A DNA stretch of 64,000 nt, from the NCBI RefSeq assembly GCF_019635455.1, contig NZ_JAHBZJ010000013.1:1-64000 (forward strand), written 5' to 3'. Source of the DNA: Sphingomonas sp. GTDB taxonomy: Bacteria; Pseudomonadota; Alphaproteobacteria; Sphingomonadales; Sphingomonadaceae. Made by a program: the position numbers and the translations under genes. Positions 20,154-28,887 of this stretch are shown here, one piece after another. The notes below the pieces were generated by a model. That model had not been told where the DNA came from. It did no database searches and was given only the letters and a program-made list of their open reading frames with translations. The first letter of the stretch is position 1. Each line of letters begins with the position of its first letter.

Positions 20154-21383
20154 ATGAGCCGCTGGGCATGGGTGTGGCATGTGCTGTCGCGGCGGCTGTG
20201 GTTTCGCGCCGCCGCATTCTGCGTGGCCGCCGTGCTGCTGGCGCTGGTCGCGCCGCTCACGGCGCCGCTGATTCCCTATCAGCTCGGCGCGAAGCTGGGG
20301 GCCGATGCGGTCGGCAACATCCTGACGATCCTGGCGTCGAGCATGCTGACCGTCACCACCTTTTCGCTGGCGGCGATGGTCGCGGCCTATGGCGCGGCGA
20401 CCACCAATGTCACCCCGCGCGCGGTGACATTGCTGGTGCAGGACAAGACATCGCAGAACGCGCTGTCGACCTTTCTCGGCGCGTTCCTGTTCGCGATCGT
20501 CGGCATCTGCGCGCTATCGACCGGTTTCTACGGCGCACAGGGGCGGGTGCTGCTGTTCGGCGGCGCGATCGCGCTGATCGTCATCATTGTCGTCACGCTG
20601 CTGCGCTGGATCCAGCATCTCGCCAAGCTGGGCCGGGTGCATGACAGCATCGTGCGCGTCGAGCGTGCGGCGTTGTCGGCGGTCGATTCGGTGCAGCACC
20701 CGCCGCGCATCGCCGCGCTGGCGATGCCGCCGGTGCCGGCCGATGCCGAACCGGTCTTTTGCGCCGACCGGATCGGCTATGTCACCAATATCGATCTGGG
20801 CGAGTTGCGCGATGCGATGGGCGATTGCGGCGGGCGGGTGATGCTGGGCGTGGTGCCGGGCAGCTTCATCGACCCCGGGCGGGCCGCCGCCTGGGTGACC
20901 GGTGGCGATGCCGCGACGATCGATCGCGTGCGCCGCGCGATCACGATCGAGCGCGACCGCAGTTTCGACCATGATCCGCGATTCGGCCTGATCGTGCTGT
21001 CCGAAATCGCCTCACGCGCGCTGTCGCCGGCGGTGAACGACCCCGGCACCGCGATCGCCGTGCTGGGCGCACAGTTGCGGGTGATGCAGAAGCTGTCGCA
21101 GAGCGAGGGGGCGCCATTCGACGAACGCGTGGTGCTGCCGGCCCTGGCGATCGAGAAGCTCGTCGCAGACGCGTTCCGCCCGGTCGCGCGCGACGGCGCC
21201 GGACAGATCGAGGTGGCGCTCAAGCTTCAGAAGGTCCTCGCGGCGCTCGCGCATATCGAGCCGCAATGGTCGCCCGCCGCGCGTGCCGCCGCGCGTGAGG
21301 CGAGCACGCGGGCGAGCGCCGCGCTCGCGCTGCGGGACGACGCGCTGGCGGTGGCGCGCGCCTTTGACGACTGGCCGGACTGA
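20154..21383 (+). CDS. DUF2254 family membrane protein
   Basis: A 409-residue protein with four hydrophobic helices in about residues 15-160, a conserved SSMLTVTTFSLAAMVAAYGAA segment in helix 2, then a large soluble domain of about 250 residues with RALSPAVNDPGTA, the diagnostic DUF2254 motif. The function is unknown; the architecture suggests a membrane channel or sensor with a cytosolic domain. The ATG at 20154 (MSRWAWVWH) removes a charged extension of 32 residues that would start within the intergenic region upstream. Confidence 0.85.
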   Translation: MSRWAWVWHVLSRRLWFRAAAFCVAAVLLALVAPLTAPLIPYQLGAKLGADAVGNILTILASSMLTVTTFSLAAMVAAYGAATTNVTPRAVTLLVQDKTSQNALSTFLGAFLFAIVGICALSTGFYGAQGRVLLFGGAIALIVIIVVTLLRWIQHLAKLGRVHDSIVRVERAALSAVDSVQHPPRIAALAMPPVPADAEPVFCADRIGYVTNIDLGELRDAMGDCGGRVMLGVVPGSFIDPGRAAAWVTGGDAATIDRVRRAITIERDRSFDHDPRFGLIVLSEIASRALSPAVNDPGTAIAVLGAQLRVMQKLSQSEGAPFDERVVLPALAIEKLVADAFRPVARDGAGQIEVALKLQKVLAALAHIEPQWSPAARAAAREASTRASAALALRDDALAVARAFDDWPD

Positions 21384-21391
21384 CGGGGAGG

Positions 21392-23308
21392 TCAGCCGGG
21401 GTGGTAGAAGTCGTGGACCTGCTGCGCGACCGCCGCTGACACGCCGGGCGCTTTTTTGAGGTCGTCCAGGCTGGCCCCGCGCACCGCCCGCGCGGTGCCG
21501 AAATGCATCAGCAGCGCCTTTTTCCGTGCCGGACCGATGCCCGGCACTTCATCCAGCGGCGATGCGCCGATCGCCTTTGCGCGCTTCGCCCGGTGCGCGC
21601 CGATGGCGAAGCGGTGGACCTCGTCGCGCAGCTTCTGGATGTGGAACAGCGCCGCCGCGTTGGTCGGCAACATCCGCTCGCTGCCGTCCATCAGGTGGAA
21701 CACCTCGCGCCCCTCACGCCCATGATGCGGCCCCTTGGCGACACCGACCAGGCAGACGTCCTCGATCCCCATCTCCTCCAGCACCGCGCGCGCGGCGTTG
21801 AGCTGGCCCTTGCCCCCGTCGATCAGGACAAGGTCGGGCCACACGCCCCTGTCGCGGTCGGGGTCCTCCTCCTGCGCGCGGGCGAAGCGGCGGGTGAACA
21901 CCTCACGCATCATCGCGAAATCGTCGTCGGTCGCCGCGCTCTTGATGTTGAACTTGCGATACTGGCCCTTGCGGAACCCTTCCGGCCCGGCGACGATCAT
22001 CGCGCCGACCGCGCTCGTCCCCTGGATATGGCTGTTGTCATAGACTTCGATCCGGTCGGGCGGTTCGGCCAGCCCGAACAGGTCGGCGATCTCCCGCAGG
22101 ATCCGCGCCTGCGTCGTCGATTCGGCCATGCGGCGATCCAGCGCCTCGACCGCGTTGCGCTCGGCCTGTTCCATCAGCTTGCGCCGCGCGCCGCGCTGCG
22201 GACGGCTGATCTCGACCTTGAATCCCGCACGCTCGCCCAGCGCCTGCGCCACCACGTCGCACTCGGGCAGGTCGCGATCGATCAGCACCGTACGCGGCGG
22301 CGGCACCTCCTCATAGAATTGCATGAGGAACTGGGTCAGCACCTCCTCGTCCGGCACTTCGGCGGTGTGCGCGGGGAAAAAGGCGCGATGCCCCCAATTC
22401 TGGCCGCCACGAATGAAGAAGGCCTGGATGCCGATCTGTCCCTGTTTGGCGGCGAGCGCGAAGATGTCGGCATCGCCCACCCCCTCCGCATTGATCGCCT
22501 GCGACCCCTGGATGAAGGTCAGCGCCTTCAGCCGGTCGCGCAGCACGGCGGCCAGTTCGAAATCGAGGGTCTCCGCCGCCGCCTGCATCTGCTCGCCGAG
22601 CTTCGCCTGCACCTTGGTCGATTTGCCCATCAGGAAATCGCGCGCGTCGGACACCAGTTCCTCATACCCCGCCTTGTCGATGCGATCGACGCAGGGGGCC
22701 GAGCAGCGGCGGATCTGATAGAGCAGGCACGGCCGGTCGCGGGTATTGAAGAACCCGTCGGTGCAACTGCGCAGCAGGAACAGTTTCTGAAGCGCGTTCA
22801 GCGTCTTGCGTACCTGCCCCGCGCCCGCGAACGGGCCGAAATAATCGCCCTTGGCCCGTCGCGCACCGCGATGCAGCTGGACGCGGGGAAAGTCGTGATC
22901 GCCGCGCAGCAGGATGTAGGGAAAGGATTTGTCGTCGCGCAGCAGCACGTTGTAGGCGGGCCGGAACCGCTTGATCAGCTGCGCCTCGAGCAGCAGCGCC
23001 TCGGCCTCGTTATTGGTCGTCACGACGGTCATGCCGCGCGTTTGCGCGATCATCCGACGCAGGCGGTTCGACAGCTTCGCCGGCTGGGTGTAGTTGGCCA
23101 CGCGATTTTTCAGCGCGCGCGCCTTGCCGACATAGAGAACGTCGCCGCGCGCATCCTGCATGCGATAGACGCCGGGGCGCGCGGGCAGCGTCTTCAGCAC
23201 GTTGCGGATCGCCGCGACGCCGGCATCAAGGTCGGGCGTTTCCGACCCGCGCACCGCAAAGGTCGCGCCTTCCTCATTGAACCGGTTCGGGGAATTGGGG
23301 GAGGACAT
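21392..23308 (-). CDS. uvrC: UvrABC excinuclease subunit C
   Basis: UvrC makes both incisions in nucleotide excision repair. This 638-residue protein has the N-terminal GIY-YIG nuclease (LPARPGVYRMQDARGDVLYV, GKARALKNRV), the cysteine cluster CTDGFFNTRDRPCLLYQIRR followed by C-S-A-P-C, a UVR UvrB-binding motif (about 215-250), the RNase H-like 3' nuclease domain (YDNSHIQGT, LVLIDGGKGQLNAA) and a C-terminal helix-hairpin-helix (DEVPGIGPARKKALL). All key parts are intact. It converges with the DUF2254 gene, leaving only eight bases between stops. Confidence 0.97.
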   Translation of the reverse strand: MSSPNSPNRFNEEGATFAVRGSETPDLDAGVAAIRNVLKTLPARPGVYRMQDARGDVLYVGKARALKNRVANYTQPAKLSNRLRRMIAQTRGMTVVTTNNEAEALLLEAQLIKRFRPAYNVLLRDDKSFPYILLRGDHDFPRVQLHRGARRAKGDYFGPFAGAGQVRKTLNALQKLFLLRSCTDGFFNTRDRPCLLYQIRRCSAPCVDRIDKAGYEELVSDARDFLMGKSTKVQAKLGEQMQAAAETLDFELAAVLRDRLKALTFIQGSQAINAEGVGDADIFALAAKQGQIGIQAFFIRGGQNWGHRAFFPAHTAEVPDEEVLTQFLMQFYEEVPPPRTVLIDRDLPECDVVAQALGERAGFKVEISRPQRGARRKLMEQAERNAVEALDRRMAESTTQARILREIADLFGLAEPPDRIEVYDNSHIQGTSAVGAMIVAGPEGFRKGQYRKFNIKSAATDDDFAMMREVFTRRFARAQEEDPDRDRGVWPDLVLIDGGKGQLNAARAVLEEMGIEDVCLVGVAKGPHHGREGREVFHLMDGSERMLPTNAAALFHIQKLRDEVHRFAIGAHRAKRAKAIGASPLDEVPGIGPARKKALLMHFGTARAVRGASLDDLKKAPGVSAAVAQQVHDFYHPG

Positions 23309-23337
23309 CGCCCCCGATCTAGGGACTGTCCACCGAT

Positions 23338-24840
23338 TCAGCTAGCCGGCAGCGTGGCGATCCACGCCTCGATCCCGTCGGTATCGGCCAGCGCGCCGTT
23401 CCAGCGATATTTGGGTACCGCCGGCACATTCGATCCACGGGTACGGCCGCGATACACCTTTGTCGGTAGCCAGGCCCGCATGACTCCGCCGGGCAGTTCG
23501 AACCCCCGCACCTCCATATACAGCGTGTCGGCATCGGTTTCCTGCCCCACCTGGGTCGCACCCAGATCGGTCAGGACATCGACCGCGTCGAGACAGGCCG
23601 ACGCACAGCCGAAATCGGTGAGCACGAAGATCCGGGCGCGCACCGGATCGGCGCCCGCGGGCAGAGCAGGGCGGACGCCGGACGGATTCTCTGGGTCCGC
23701 AAAGCGCCAGAACGCCTGCCCCTTTGCCTTTGCCCCCTCCATGCCGGCGATCATCAGCTTCACGAGCCGGTGGAGTTCCGGACTGTCGGCCGGGTCGAGC
23801 TTCTTGGCGAAGTCGCTGAAATTGGCGATGTTGCCGTCCGACACGCGATAGTCGGTTTCCGACGCGCTCCAGGTCTTGGCATCGTACCAGGGCTTGCCCC
23901 ACAAGGCGCGCGCCGTGCGCGCCATCCATTCGGATGACCCCCCGCTATTGCCACGCAGGTCAAAGACGAGGCGCGGCGCGGACGCCAGTTCGGCATGGCG
24001 CGATTCGATCTCGCGCACCAGCGCGGTCAGTTGCGCCCCGTCCTCGCTCTGGGGATCGCTTTCGAACGTCCCCATGCGGATCCAGAAGCCGCCATCGGCC
24101 TGTTTCCTCAGACCGATTCCCGTGCCGAACCGGGTCCCTACCGTCTCTGCGATCAGCGTGCTGCGACGCGTGCTGTCGATTGGCGTCCAGTTCAGCCGAT
24201 AGCCCATCCGCTTCCCCGCCGATTCGAACGTGCAGCGCTTCGCCGGCGCGCGCCATGGATTGTCGGACCGCAGGAACAGGCGCGGCGCGGTCCGCACGCG
24301 CGTCGCGGTCAGCCGCCACCGCCCGGTCAGCGGCCCTAGCCGTTCCGCCGCGAATTGCTCGACACCCTTGCCATCGCACCCGATCAGGCGTGCGCCCGGC
24401 GCGGGCCGCGCTTCGCCTTCGCGCTGCACGACGCGCCACGCGCCGTCACGCAGCGCGACGACGAAACCGGGCCAGGTGAACGCCCAGGGGTGCGCATAGC
24501 CCTGATCGATCGGCGCGACACCCAGATGCCCGTCATCAAAGGCGTTGCCGAATTCGACCATCGCCCAATAATATTCGCGATAGCCGATACCGGCTTTCGC
24601 CCGAGACATCGCGAGGCGGTAACTGCGGTCGAGCAGCGCGTCGAAGCCGGGATTTTCCGTGTCCAGAGGACCGGGATGCGAATCCAGAATCGCGGCACGA
24701 AACGCGGTCGCGTCCTGACGGAGCAGGGACGCGTAATCGCGCGCCGGTGCCTTTTGCACGCCGGCATCGGATTGTGCCGACGCCGCACCAGCGACGACCA
24801 GCGCCACCGCAGCAACGGCACATGCAACGGATTTCACCAC
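23338..24840 (-). CDS. exported S41-like (tail-specific) protease homologue
   Basis: A 500-residue protein with a signal peptide (about 1-22, ending ASAQ) and a C-terminal S41 peptidase-like domain. The fold signature LVFDLRGNSGGSSEW and the nucleophile region FVLTDFGCASACLDAVD are visible; the Ser in CASAC sits where S41 enzymes carry their catalytic serine, though flanked by cysteines. A middle domain lacks an obvious PDZ. Paired GTG codons at 24840/24837 follow a GGAGGA ribosome-binding site. It probably hydrolyses peptides in the periplasm, but activity is not assured. Confidence 0.78.
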   Translation of the reverse strand: MVKSVACAVAAVALVVAGAASAQSDAGVQKAPARDYASLLRQDATAFRAAILDSHPGPLDTENPGFDALLDRSYRLAMSRAKAGIGYREYYWAMVEFGNAFDDGHLGVAPIDQGYAHPWAFTWPGFVVALRDGAWRVVQREGEARPAPGARLIGCDGKGVEQFAAERLGPLTGRWRLTATRVRTAPRLFLRSDNPWRAPAKRCTFESAGKRMGYRLNWTPIDSTRRSTLIAETVGTRFGTGIGLRKQADGGFWIRMGTFESDPQSEDGAQLTALVREIESRHAELASAPRLVFDLRGNSGGSSEWMARTARALWGKPWYDAKTWSASETDYRVSDGNIANFSDFAKKLDPADSPELHRLVKLMIAGMEGAKAKGQAFWRFADPENPSGVRPALPAGADPVRARIFVLTDFGCASACLDAVDVLTDLGATQVGQETDADTLYMEVRGFELPGGVMRAWLPTKVYRGRTRGSNVPAVPKYRWNGALADTDGIEAWIATLPAS

Positions 24841-24940
24841 CCCGATACTCCTCCATCGGCAGCTATAGCCGGGCTTTTGCCCCCTTCCACTGCGATCTGC
24901 GCGGGGCTAGCCTGCCGCGATACAAAAGGGGGATTATCAC

Positions 24941-26266
24941 ATGCGCCTGCTCGCCGGCCTGCTCGCCACCAGCCTTCTTGCCGCGCCGGCGCTTGCCGGA
25001 CCCGATTTCGCGCCGGCGGTGGAGGCCGATTATGCGGCGCACCTCGAAAAGCTGTTCGTCGATTTCCACCGGAATCCGGAATTGTCGTTCAAGGAAACCC
25101 GCACCGCCGCGATCATGGCAAAGGAATTGCGCGCGGTCGGCGGGATCGAGGTGACCGAGGGCGTGGGCGGCACCGGCGTCGTCGGGGTGATGAAGAATGG
25201 CGAGGGTCCGACGGTGCTGGTGCGCGCCGACATGGACGGCCTGCCGCTCAAGGAAGACAGCGGCGTCGCCTATCCCTCCACGGTCACCCAGGTCGATATC
25301 GACGGCGTGACGAAGCCGGTGATGCACGCCTGTGGCCATGACGTGCATATCACGTCGATGATCGGCACCGCGCGCCAGCTGGCGCGGATGAAGGATCGCT
25401 GGCGCGGCACCGTCGTGTTCGTGGTGCAGCCCGCCGAGGAGCGGATCGGCGGCGCGCGCAAGATGATGGAGGACGGCCTCTATACGCGGTTTCCAAAGCC
25501 CGATTATGCCGTCGCGTTTCATGTCGCGGCGGGGGTTCCCACCGGCAAGCTGATGCTGGAGCCGGGGATTTCCTCCTCTTCGTCGGACAGCGTGGACATC
25601 ACCGTGTTCGGCGTCGGCACCCATGGCGCCGCGCCGCATATGGGCAAGGACCCGATCGTCATGGGCGCCGAGATCGTGATGGCGTTGCAGACGCTGGTCA
25701 GCCGGGAGATCGCCCCTCTCAGCCCCGGCGTCGTCACCGTCGGATCGTTTCATTCGGGGTTCAAGCACAACATCATCTCCGACAAGGCGGAACTGCAACT
25801 GACCGTGCGGTCCGACGATGAGGGGACGCGCAAGAAGCTGCTCGACGGGATCAAGCGCATTGCCGAGAATGTGGGGCGGATGAACGGCCTGCCCGAGGAC
25901 AAGCTGCCCAAGGTGCGCGTCGGATTCGAATCGACGCCGGTGACGATCAACAACCCGGCGCTGACGGGGCGCGTGCAGAGCGCCTTTACCGGCGCGTTCG
26001 GCGAAACGATCCTGCATCGCGAACCGCGCCAGTCGATGGGCGCGGAGGATTTCGCCTATTTCATTCAGCAGGACAGCGGCGTTCCGGGCGCCTATTTCCA
26101 GGTCGGCGGCACCCCCCAGGCGGAGATCGACGCGGCGAAGAATGGCGGCAAGCCGGTGCCTTCACACCATTCGCCCTTCTTCAAGATCGACCCCAAGGCG
26201 TCGGTGACGCTGGGGACCGAGGCGACGACGGTCGCGGTGCTCGATCTGCTCAAGCCCAAAAGCTAG
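24941..26266 (+). CDS. secreted M20-family amidohydrolase/carboxypeptidase
   Basis: A 441-residue zinc amidohydrolase of the HmrA/hippurate-hydrolase type. A signal peptide (about 1-20) precedes the catalytic domain, with RADMDGLP (95-102), the metal site HACGHDVH (129-136, C131 and H133) and QPAEE (163-167). The dimerisation domain inserts in the middle (THGAAPHMGKDPI), and QSMGAEDFAYF supplies the last metal region. It likely hydrolyses N-acyl or peptide amides in the periplasm. The start follows AAGGGGGAT at good spacing. Its stop shares a CTAG with the convergent DUF202 gene. Confidence 0.92.
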   Translation: MRLLAGLLATSLLAAPALAGPDFAPAVEADYAAHLEKLFVDFHRNPELSFKETRTAAIMAKELRAVGGIEVTEGVGGTGVVGVMKNGEGPTVLVRADMDGLPLKEDSGVAYPSTVTQVDIDGVTKPVMHACGHDVHITSMIGTARQLARMKDRWRGTVVFVVQPAEERIGGARKMMEDGLYTRFPKPDYAVAFHVAAGVPTGKLMLEPGISSSSSDSVDITVFGVGTHGAAPHMGKDPIVMGAEIVMALQTLVSREIAPLSPGVVTVGSFHSGFKHNIISDKAELQLTVRSDDEGTRKKLLDGIKRIAENVGRMNGLPEDKLPKVRVGFESTPVTINNPALTGRVQSAFTGAFGETILHREPRQSMGAEDFAYFIQQDSGVPGAYFQVGGTPQAEIDAAKNGGKPVPSHHSPFFKIDPKASVTLGTEATTVAVLDLLKPKS

Positions 26267-26655
26267 CGCTCGACGCGCGCGTCCATGATCCAGAGCGCGG
26301 CCAGAAGCGCGAGCGCACCGATGGTATAGACCCAGGCGATCAGCCGGATGTTGAGCGCGCCGAGTTGCTTGATCCGGTGCGCCGACAGCCGCGACTGGAT
26401 CGCGCAGGCACGGCGTTCGGCCATCCAGACGATCAGGATGCCCAGCGCGACGAACAGCGTCGCGATGACGCGCGGCAGCCAGACGGGTTCGATCGCGCCG
26501 AACAGCACGTGAAAGCCCAGGCCGATTCCCACCGTCGCGAGCGCGGTGCGCGCCCAGCCGCTGAAGGTTCGCTCATTCGCCAGAAGGGTGCGGTCCTCGG
26601 CCAGATCGGTCCGCTCTTCGGCCAGCCGGTTCTTGGTCTTCGCGTCATCGCCCAT
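26263..26655 (-). CDS. DUF202 (YidH-like) membrane protein
   Basis: A 130-residue protein with the DUF202 hallmark LAEERTDLAEDRTLLANERT followed by FSGWARTALA, then three hydrophobic helices (about 37-55, 60-80, 103-122). The function of YidH-type proteins is not established; in other organisms family members associate with membrane complexes. It ends on the same CTAG as the M20 amidohydrolase and begins about 80 bases from the divergent methyltransferase gene. Confidence 0.88.
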   Translation of the reverse strand: MGDDAKTKNRLAEERTDLAEDRTLLANERTFSGWARTALATVGIGLGFHVLFGAIEPVWLPRVIATLFVALGILIVWMAERRACAIQSRLSAHRIKQLGALNIRLIAWVYTIGALALLAALWIMDARVER

Positions 26656-26697
26656 GCCGGCTCAACGCCCGACGCGGCGGATTGCTTCGCGCGCCAA

Positions 26698-26727
26698 CCA
26701 GTGTAATGGTGAGATAATACACACTGG
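26698..26727. promoter_or_regulatory. inverted repeat over the methyltransferase promoter/RBS
   Basis: CCAGTGT (26698-26704) and ACACTGG (26721-26727) form a perfect 7-base inverted repeat with a 16-base AT-richer spacer holding GATAAT at 26713-26718, a possible -10. The right arm abuts the GGAGG ribosome-binding site of the gene starting at 26736. It looks like a repressor operator; no binding protein is identified. Confidence 0.5.
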
Positions 26728-26735
26728 AGGGTTCG

Positions 26736-27494
26736 ATGAAGCTGTTCGCCTGTGCAATATCCGCCGCATCGCTGGCCGCGATCGCGGTCCCGGCCATTGC
26801 CGGCCAGACGGTCAGCAAGCCGGTGGTCGCCGCGCTCGCCAATCCGGACCGACCCGCCGATCAGCGGGCGATCGACGGTCGGCGCAAGGCGGGTGAGATC
26901 CTGACCTTTGCCGGGATCAGGCCGGGGGACAGGGTCGCGGACTTCGTGATGGGCGGCGGATATTGGACCCGCATCCTTTCACCGCTCGTCGGTCCGAAAG
27001 GCAAAGTCTATGCCTACCAGCCCGCCGAGTTCATCAAGTTTCAGCCATCCTATGCCGAGCAGCAAAGGGCCGCCGTCGCCGGTCTGTCCAACGCCGTCGC
27101 GAAGGATGAGAGCTTTGGCGCGCTCGCCTTTCCGGAAAGGCTGGATGCGATCGTCACCGTCCAGAATTATCACGACCTGTTCCTGAAACCCTTTCCCCGC
27201 ACCCTGGCCGCGGACGTCACGAAGAAGTTGTTCGACGCGCTGAAGCCGGGCGGCGTGCTGCTGGTCGTCGATCATGTCGCGGCGAGCGATCCGGACAATG
27301 TCGCGCCCGACAAGCTGCACCGGATCGATCCCGCCATCGCGCGGGCGGCGATCGAACAGGCGGGCTTCCGCTTCGCGGGGAAGCTGGACGTGCTGCGCAA
27401 TCCCGACGACCCGCACGGCGCCAGCGTGTTCGACCCGTCGATCCGCGGCAAGACCGATCAGTTCATCTATAAATTCGTGAAGCCGAAACGCTGA
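26736..27494 (+). CDS. class I SAM-dependent methyltransferase-like protein with signal peptide
   Basis: A 252-residue protein whose first 22 residues (Lys, then FACAISAASLAAIAVPAIAG) form a convincing Sec signal peptide, followed by a Rossmann methyltransferase-like domain. Motif I is VADFVMGGGYWTRILSPLVG and a motif near the end of the fold is LKPGGVLLVVDHVAA, similar to ubiquinone/menaquinone methyltransferase-type proteins. The FVMGGGYWT glycine motif deviates from the usual GxGxG. SAM is not known to be freely available in the periplasm, so the protein may be non-catalytic or bind another ligand. It is a single-gene unit behind an inverted repeat. Confidence 0.82.
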   Translation: MKLFACAISAASLAAIAVPAIAGQTVSKPVVAALANPDRPADQRAIDGRRKAGEILTFAGIRPGDRVADFVMGGGYWTRILSPLVGPKGKVYAYQPAEFIKFQPSYAEQQRAAVAGLSNAVAKDESFGALAFPERLDAIVTVQNYHDLFLKPFPRTLAADVTKKLFDALKPGGVLLVVDHVAASDPDNVAPDKLHRIDPAIARAAIEQAGFRFAGKLDVLRNPDDPHGASVFDPSIRGKTDQFIYKFVKPKR

Positions 27495-27636
27495 GGCCAT
27501 GCGGACACGCGCCGGCATCGCCCCACAGGCGAGCGGGCGGCGACCGATGCGGACTGGCCCGAACCGGCGGGTGGCGCCATCCCGCCGTCCCGTGGCCGAC
27601 GCGCGCGTGATCCGGCAACACGCTTGACCGACAACG

Positions 27637-27673
27637 AAAAGGCCCGCGATCCGGATGGACCACGGGCCTTTTT
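27637..27673. terminator. bidirectional intrinsic terminator
   Basis: AAAAGGCCCG (27637-27646) pairs with CGGGCCTTTTT (27663-27673) across a 16-base loop. The T-tract follows the stem on the plus strand and the A-tract gives one on the minus strand. It lies between the convergent methyltransferase gene and atpF and can end both transcripts. Confidence 0.85.
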
Positions 27674-27691
27674 CAACGGCTTCAGCGCCGG

Positions 27692-28339
27692 TCAGTTGAC
27701 CGTGCCGAGACCCGCGATCGTGCGATCCACCAGCGCCTTGTCGGCACCGGCATCATGCTTCTGCGCGATGATCGCCGCAGCGGCCTTAGCGGCGGCATCG
27801 GCGGCGCGCGCGCGGACCTGGTCGATCGCGGCGCGTTCGGCGGCGGCGATCTTCTCCTCCGCCATCTTGCCGCGACGCTTCACCAGATCGTCGGCGTCCT
27901 GCTTCGCCTTCGCGACCAGCGCCTTCGCTTCCTCATCGGCATGGGCGACCATTTCGGCGGCCTGGGCCTCAACACTGGCGATCCTGCGCGCATATTCGTC
28001 GCGCAGCGCCTCGGCCTCGTTGCGCAGCGCCTTCGCCTCGTCCAGCCGGGCGCGAATCTGGGCGATCTGGGTATCCAGCCCACGCGCGATCAGCCCCGGA
28101 ACCTTCTTCCACAGAAGGATCAGGATGAAGGCGAGCATCGCGATCGACACCCACACGGTCGAGGTCAGCAGACCGAAGCTCGCGGGGTCGGCATGCGCCT
28201 CGCTCGGCCCGCCATGCTGAATGGTCACCGCCTTCGTTCCGGTGTCGGGAAGGCCCATGCCCTTGCCCTTCGCCGCTTCGCTCAAATTCTCTGCCACGGG
28301 ATCCCCCGCCTGGGCAGGCGCCGTCTGAACGTCAGCCAT
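27692..28339 (-). CDS. atpF: F0F1 ATP synthase subunit b
   Basis: Subunit b is part of the peripheral stator stalk linking F0 to F1. This 215-residue version has a non-canonical N-terminal extension of about 50 residues (Ala/Gly/Pro-rich), one membrane helix (about 60-78, VSIAMLAFILILLW) and a long Ala/Glu-rich coiled coil (about 85-200). It is the last gene of the minus-strand F0 operon, overlaps the b' gene by 8 bases and is followed by an intrinsic terminator. The extension is longer than in E. coli b (about 156 residues in total). Confidence 0.93.
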   Translation of the reverse strand: MADVQTAPAQAGDPVAENLSEAAKGKGMGLPDTGTKAVTIQHGGPSEAHADPASFGLLTSTVWVSIAMLAFILILLWKKVPGLIARGLDTQIAQIRARLDEAKALRNEAEALRDEYARRIASVEAQAAEMVAHADEEAKALVAKAKQDADDLVKRRGKMAEEKIAAAERAAIDQVRARAADAAAKAAAAIIAQKHDAGADKALVDRTIAGLGTVN

Positions 28340-28823
28340 TGAGCGCCGCCTTCACTGCCGTCTTTGCCTCGGCAGCGGTGACCTTCGCCCCCGAAACCTT
28401 GGCGACGATGTCCTGCGCCGCCTCGGCGGCGACCGCTTCGATCTCGCCCTTCGCCGCTTCGGACGCCGCAGCGATGCGCGCCTCCGCCTCGACGACTCTC
28501 GCGTCGAGTTCGCCATTCGCGACGGCGAGCTTCTTCTCGGTCTCGGCGGCGGCCTTGCCGCGCGCCTCGGCGAGCTTCGTCTGCGCCGCCTCACGCGCCG
28601 CATTTTCATGCGCCCGCCAGCTTTCCTCGGCGGCGTCCGCCTGGACGCGCGCCGCCTCGGCCGCCTTAAGGTCGTCGGCCACGGTCTGATCGCGCTGATC
28701 GACCGTCGCCTGAACCTTGGGCGCCATGCCCCGGCCGATGACGAAATAGACGATGCCGAAGGTCACAAACAGCCAGAACAGCTGAGAGGCCCAGGTCGCC
28801 GCGAGTTGCGAGATTTGAGGCAT
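28332..28823 (-). CDS. atpF2: F0F1 ATP synthase subunit b'
   Basis: A 163-residue second stator subunit that forms a b/b' heterodimer in alphaproteobacteria and photosynthetic bacteria. It opens MPQISQLAATWASQLFWLFV, the recognisable b' N-terminus, with a membrane helix at about 14-32. A charged Ala/Glu/Lys coiled coil fills the rest. It lies between the c-subunit gene and atpF, and its end overlaps the start of atpF by 8 bases. Confidence 0.93.
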   Translation of the reverse strand: MPQISQLAATWASQLFWLFVTFGIVYFVIGRGMAPKVQATVDQRDQTVADDLKAAEAARVQADAAEESWRAHENAAREAAQTKLAEARGKAAAETEKKLAVANGELDARVVEAEARIAAASEAAKGEIEAVAAEAAQDIVAKVSGAKVTAAEAKTAVKAALNG

Positions 28824-28887
28824 ATTGATCCTGTCCTGTCACGGACCGGAGCAGCGGAACGCCGCCCCGGCCCGAACGGGAGAGCAG

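Noticed and set aside
21503-23851. 782-codon plus-strand frame opposite uvrC
   Set aside because: It is antisense to a complete uvrC with all motifs and shows no recognisable protein features.
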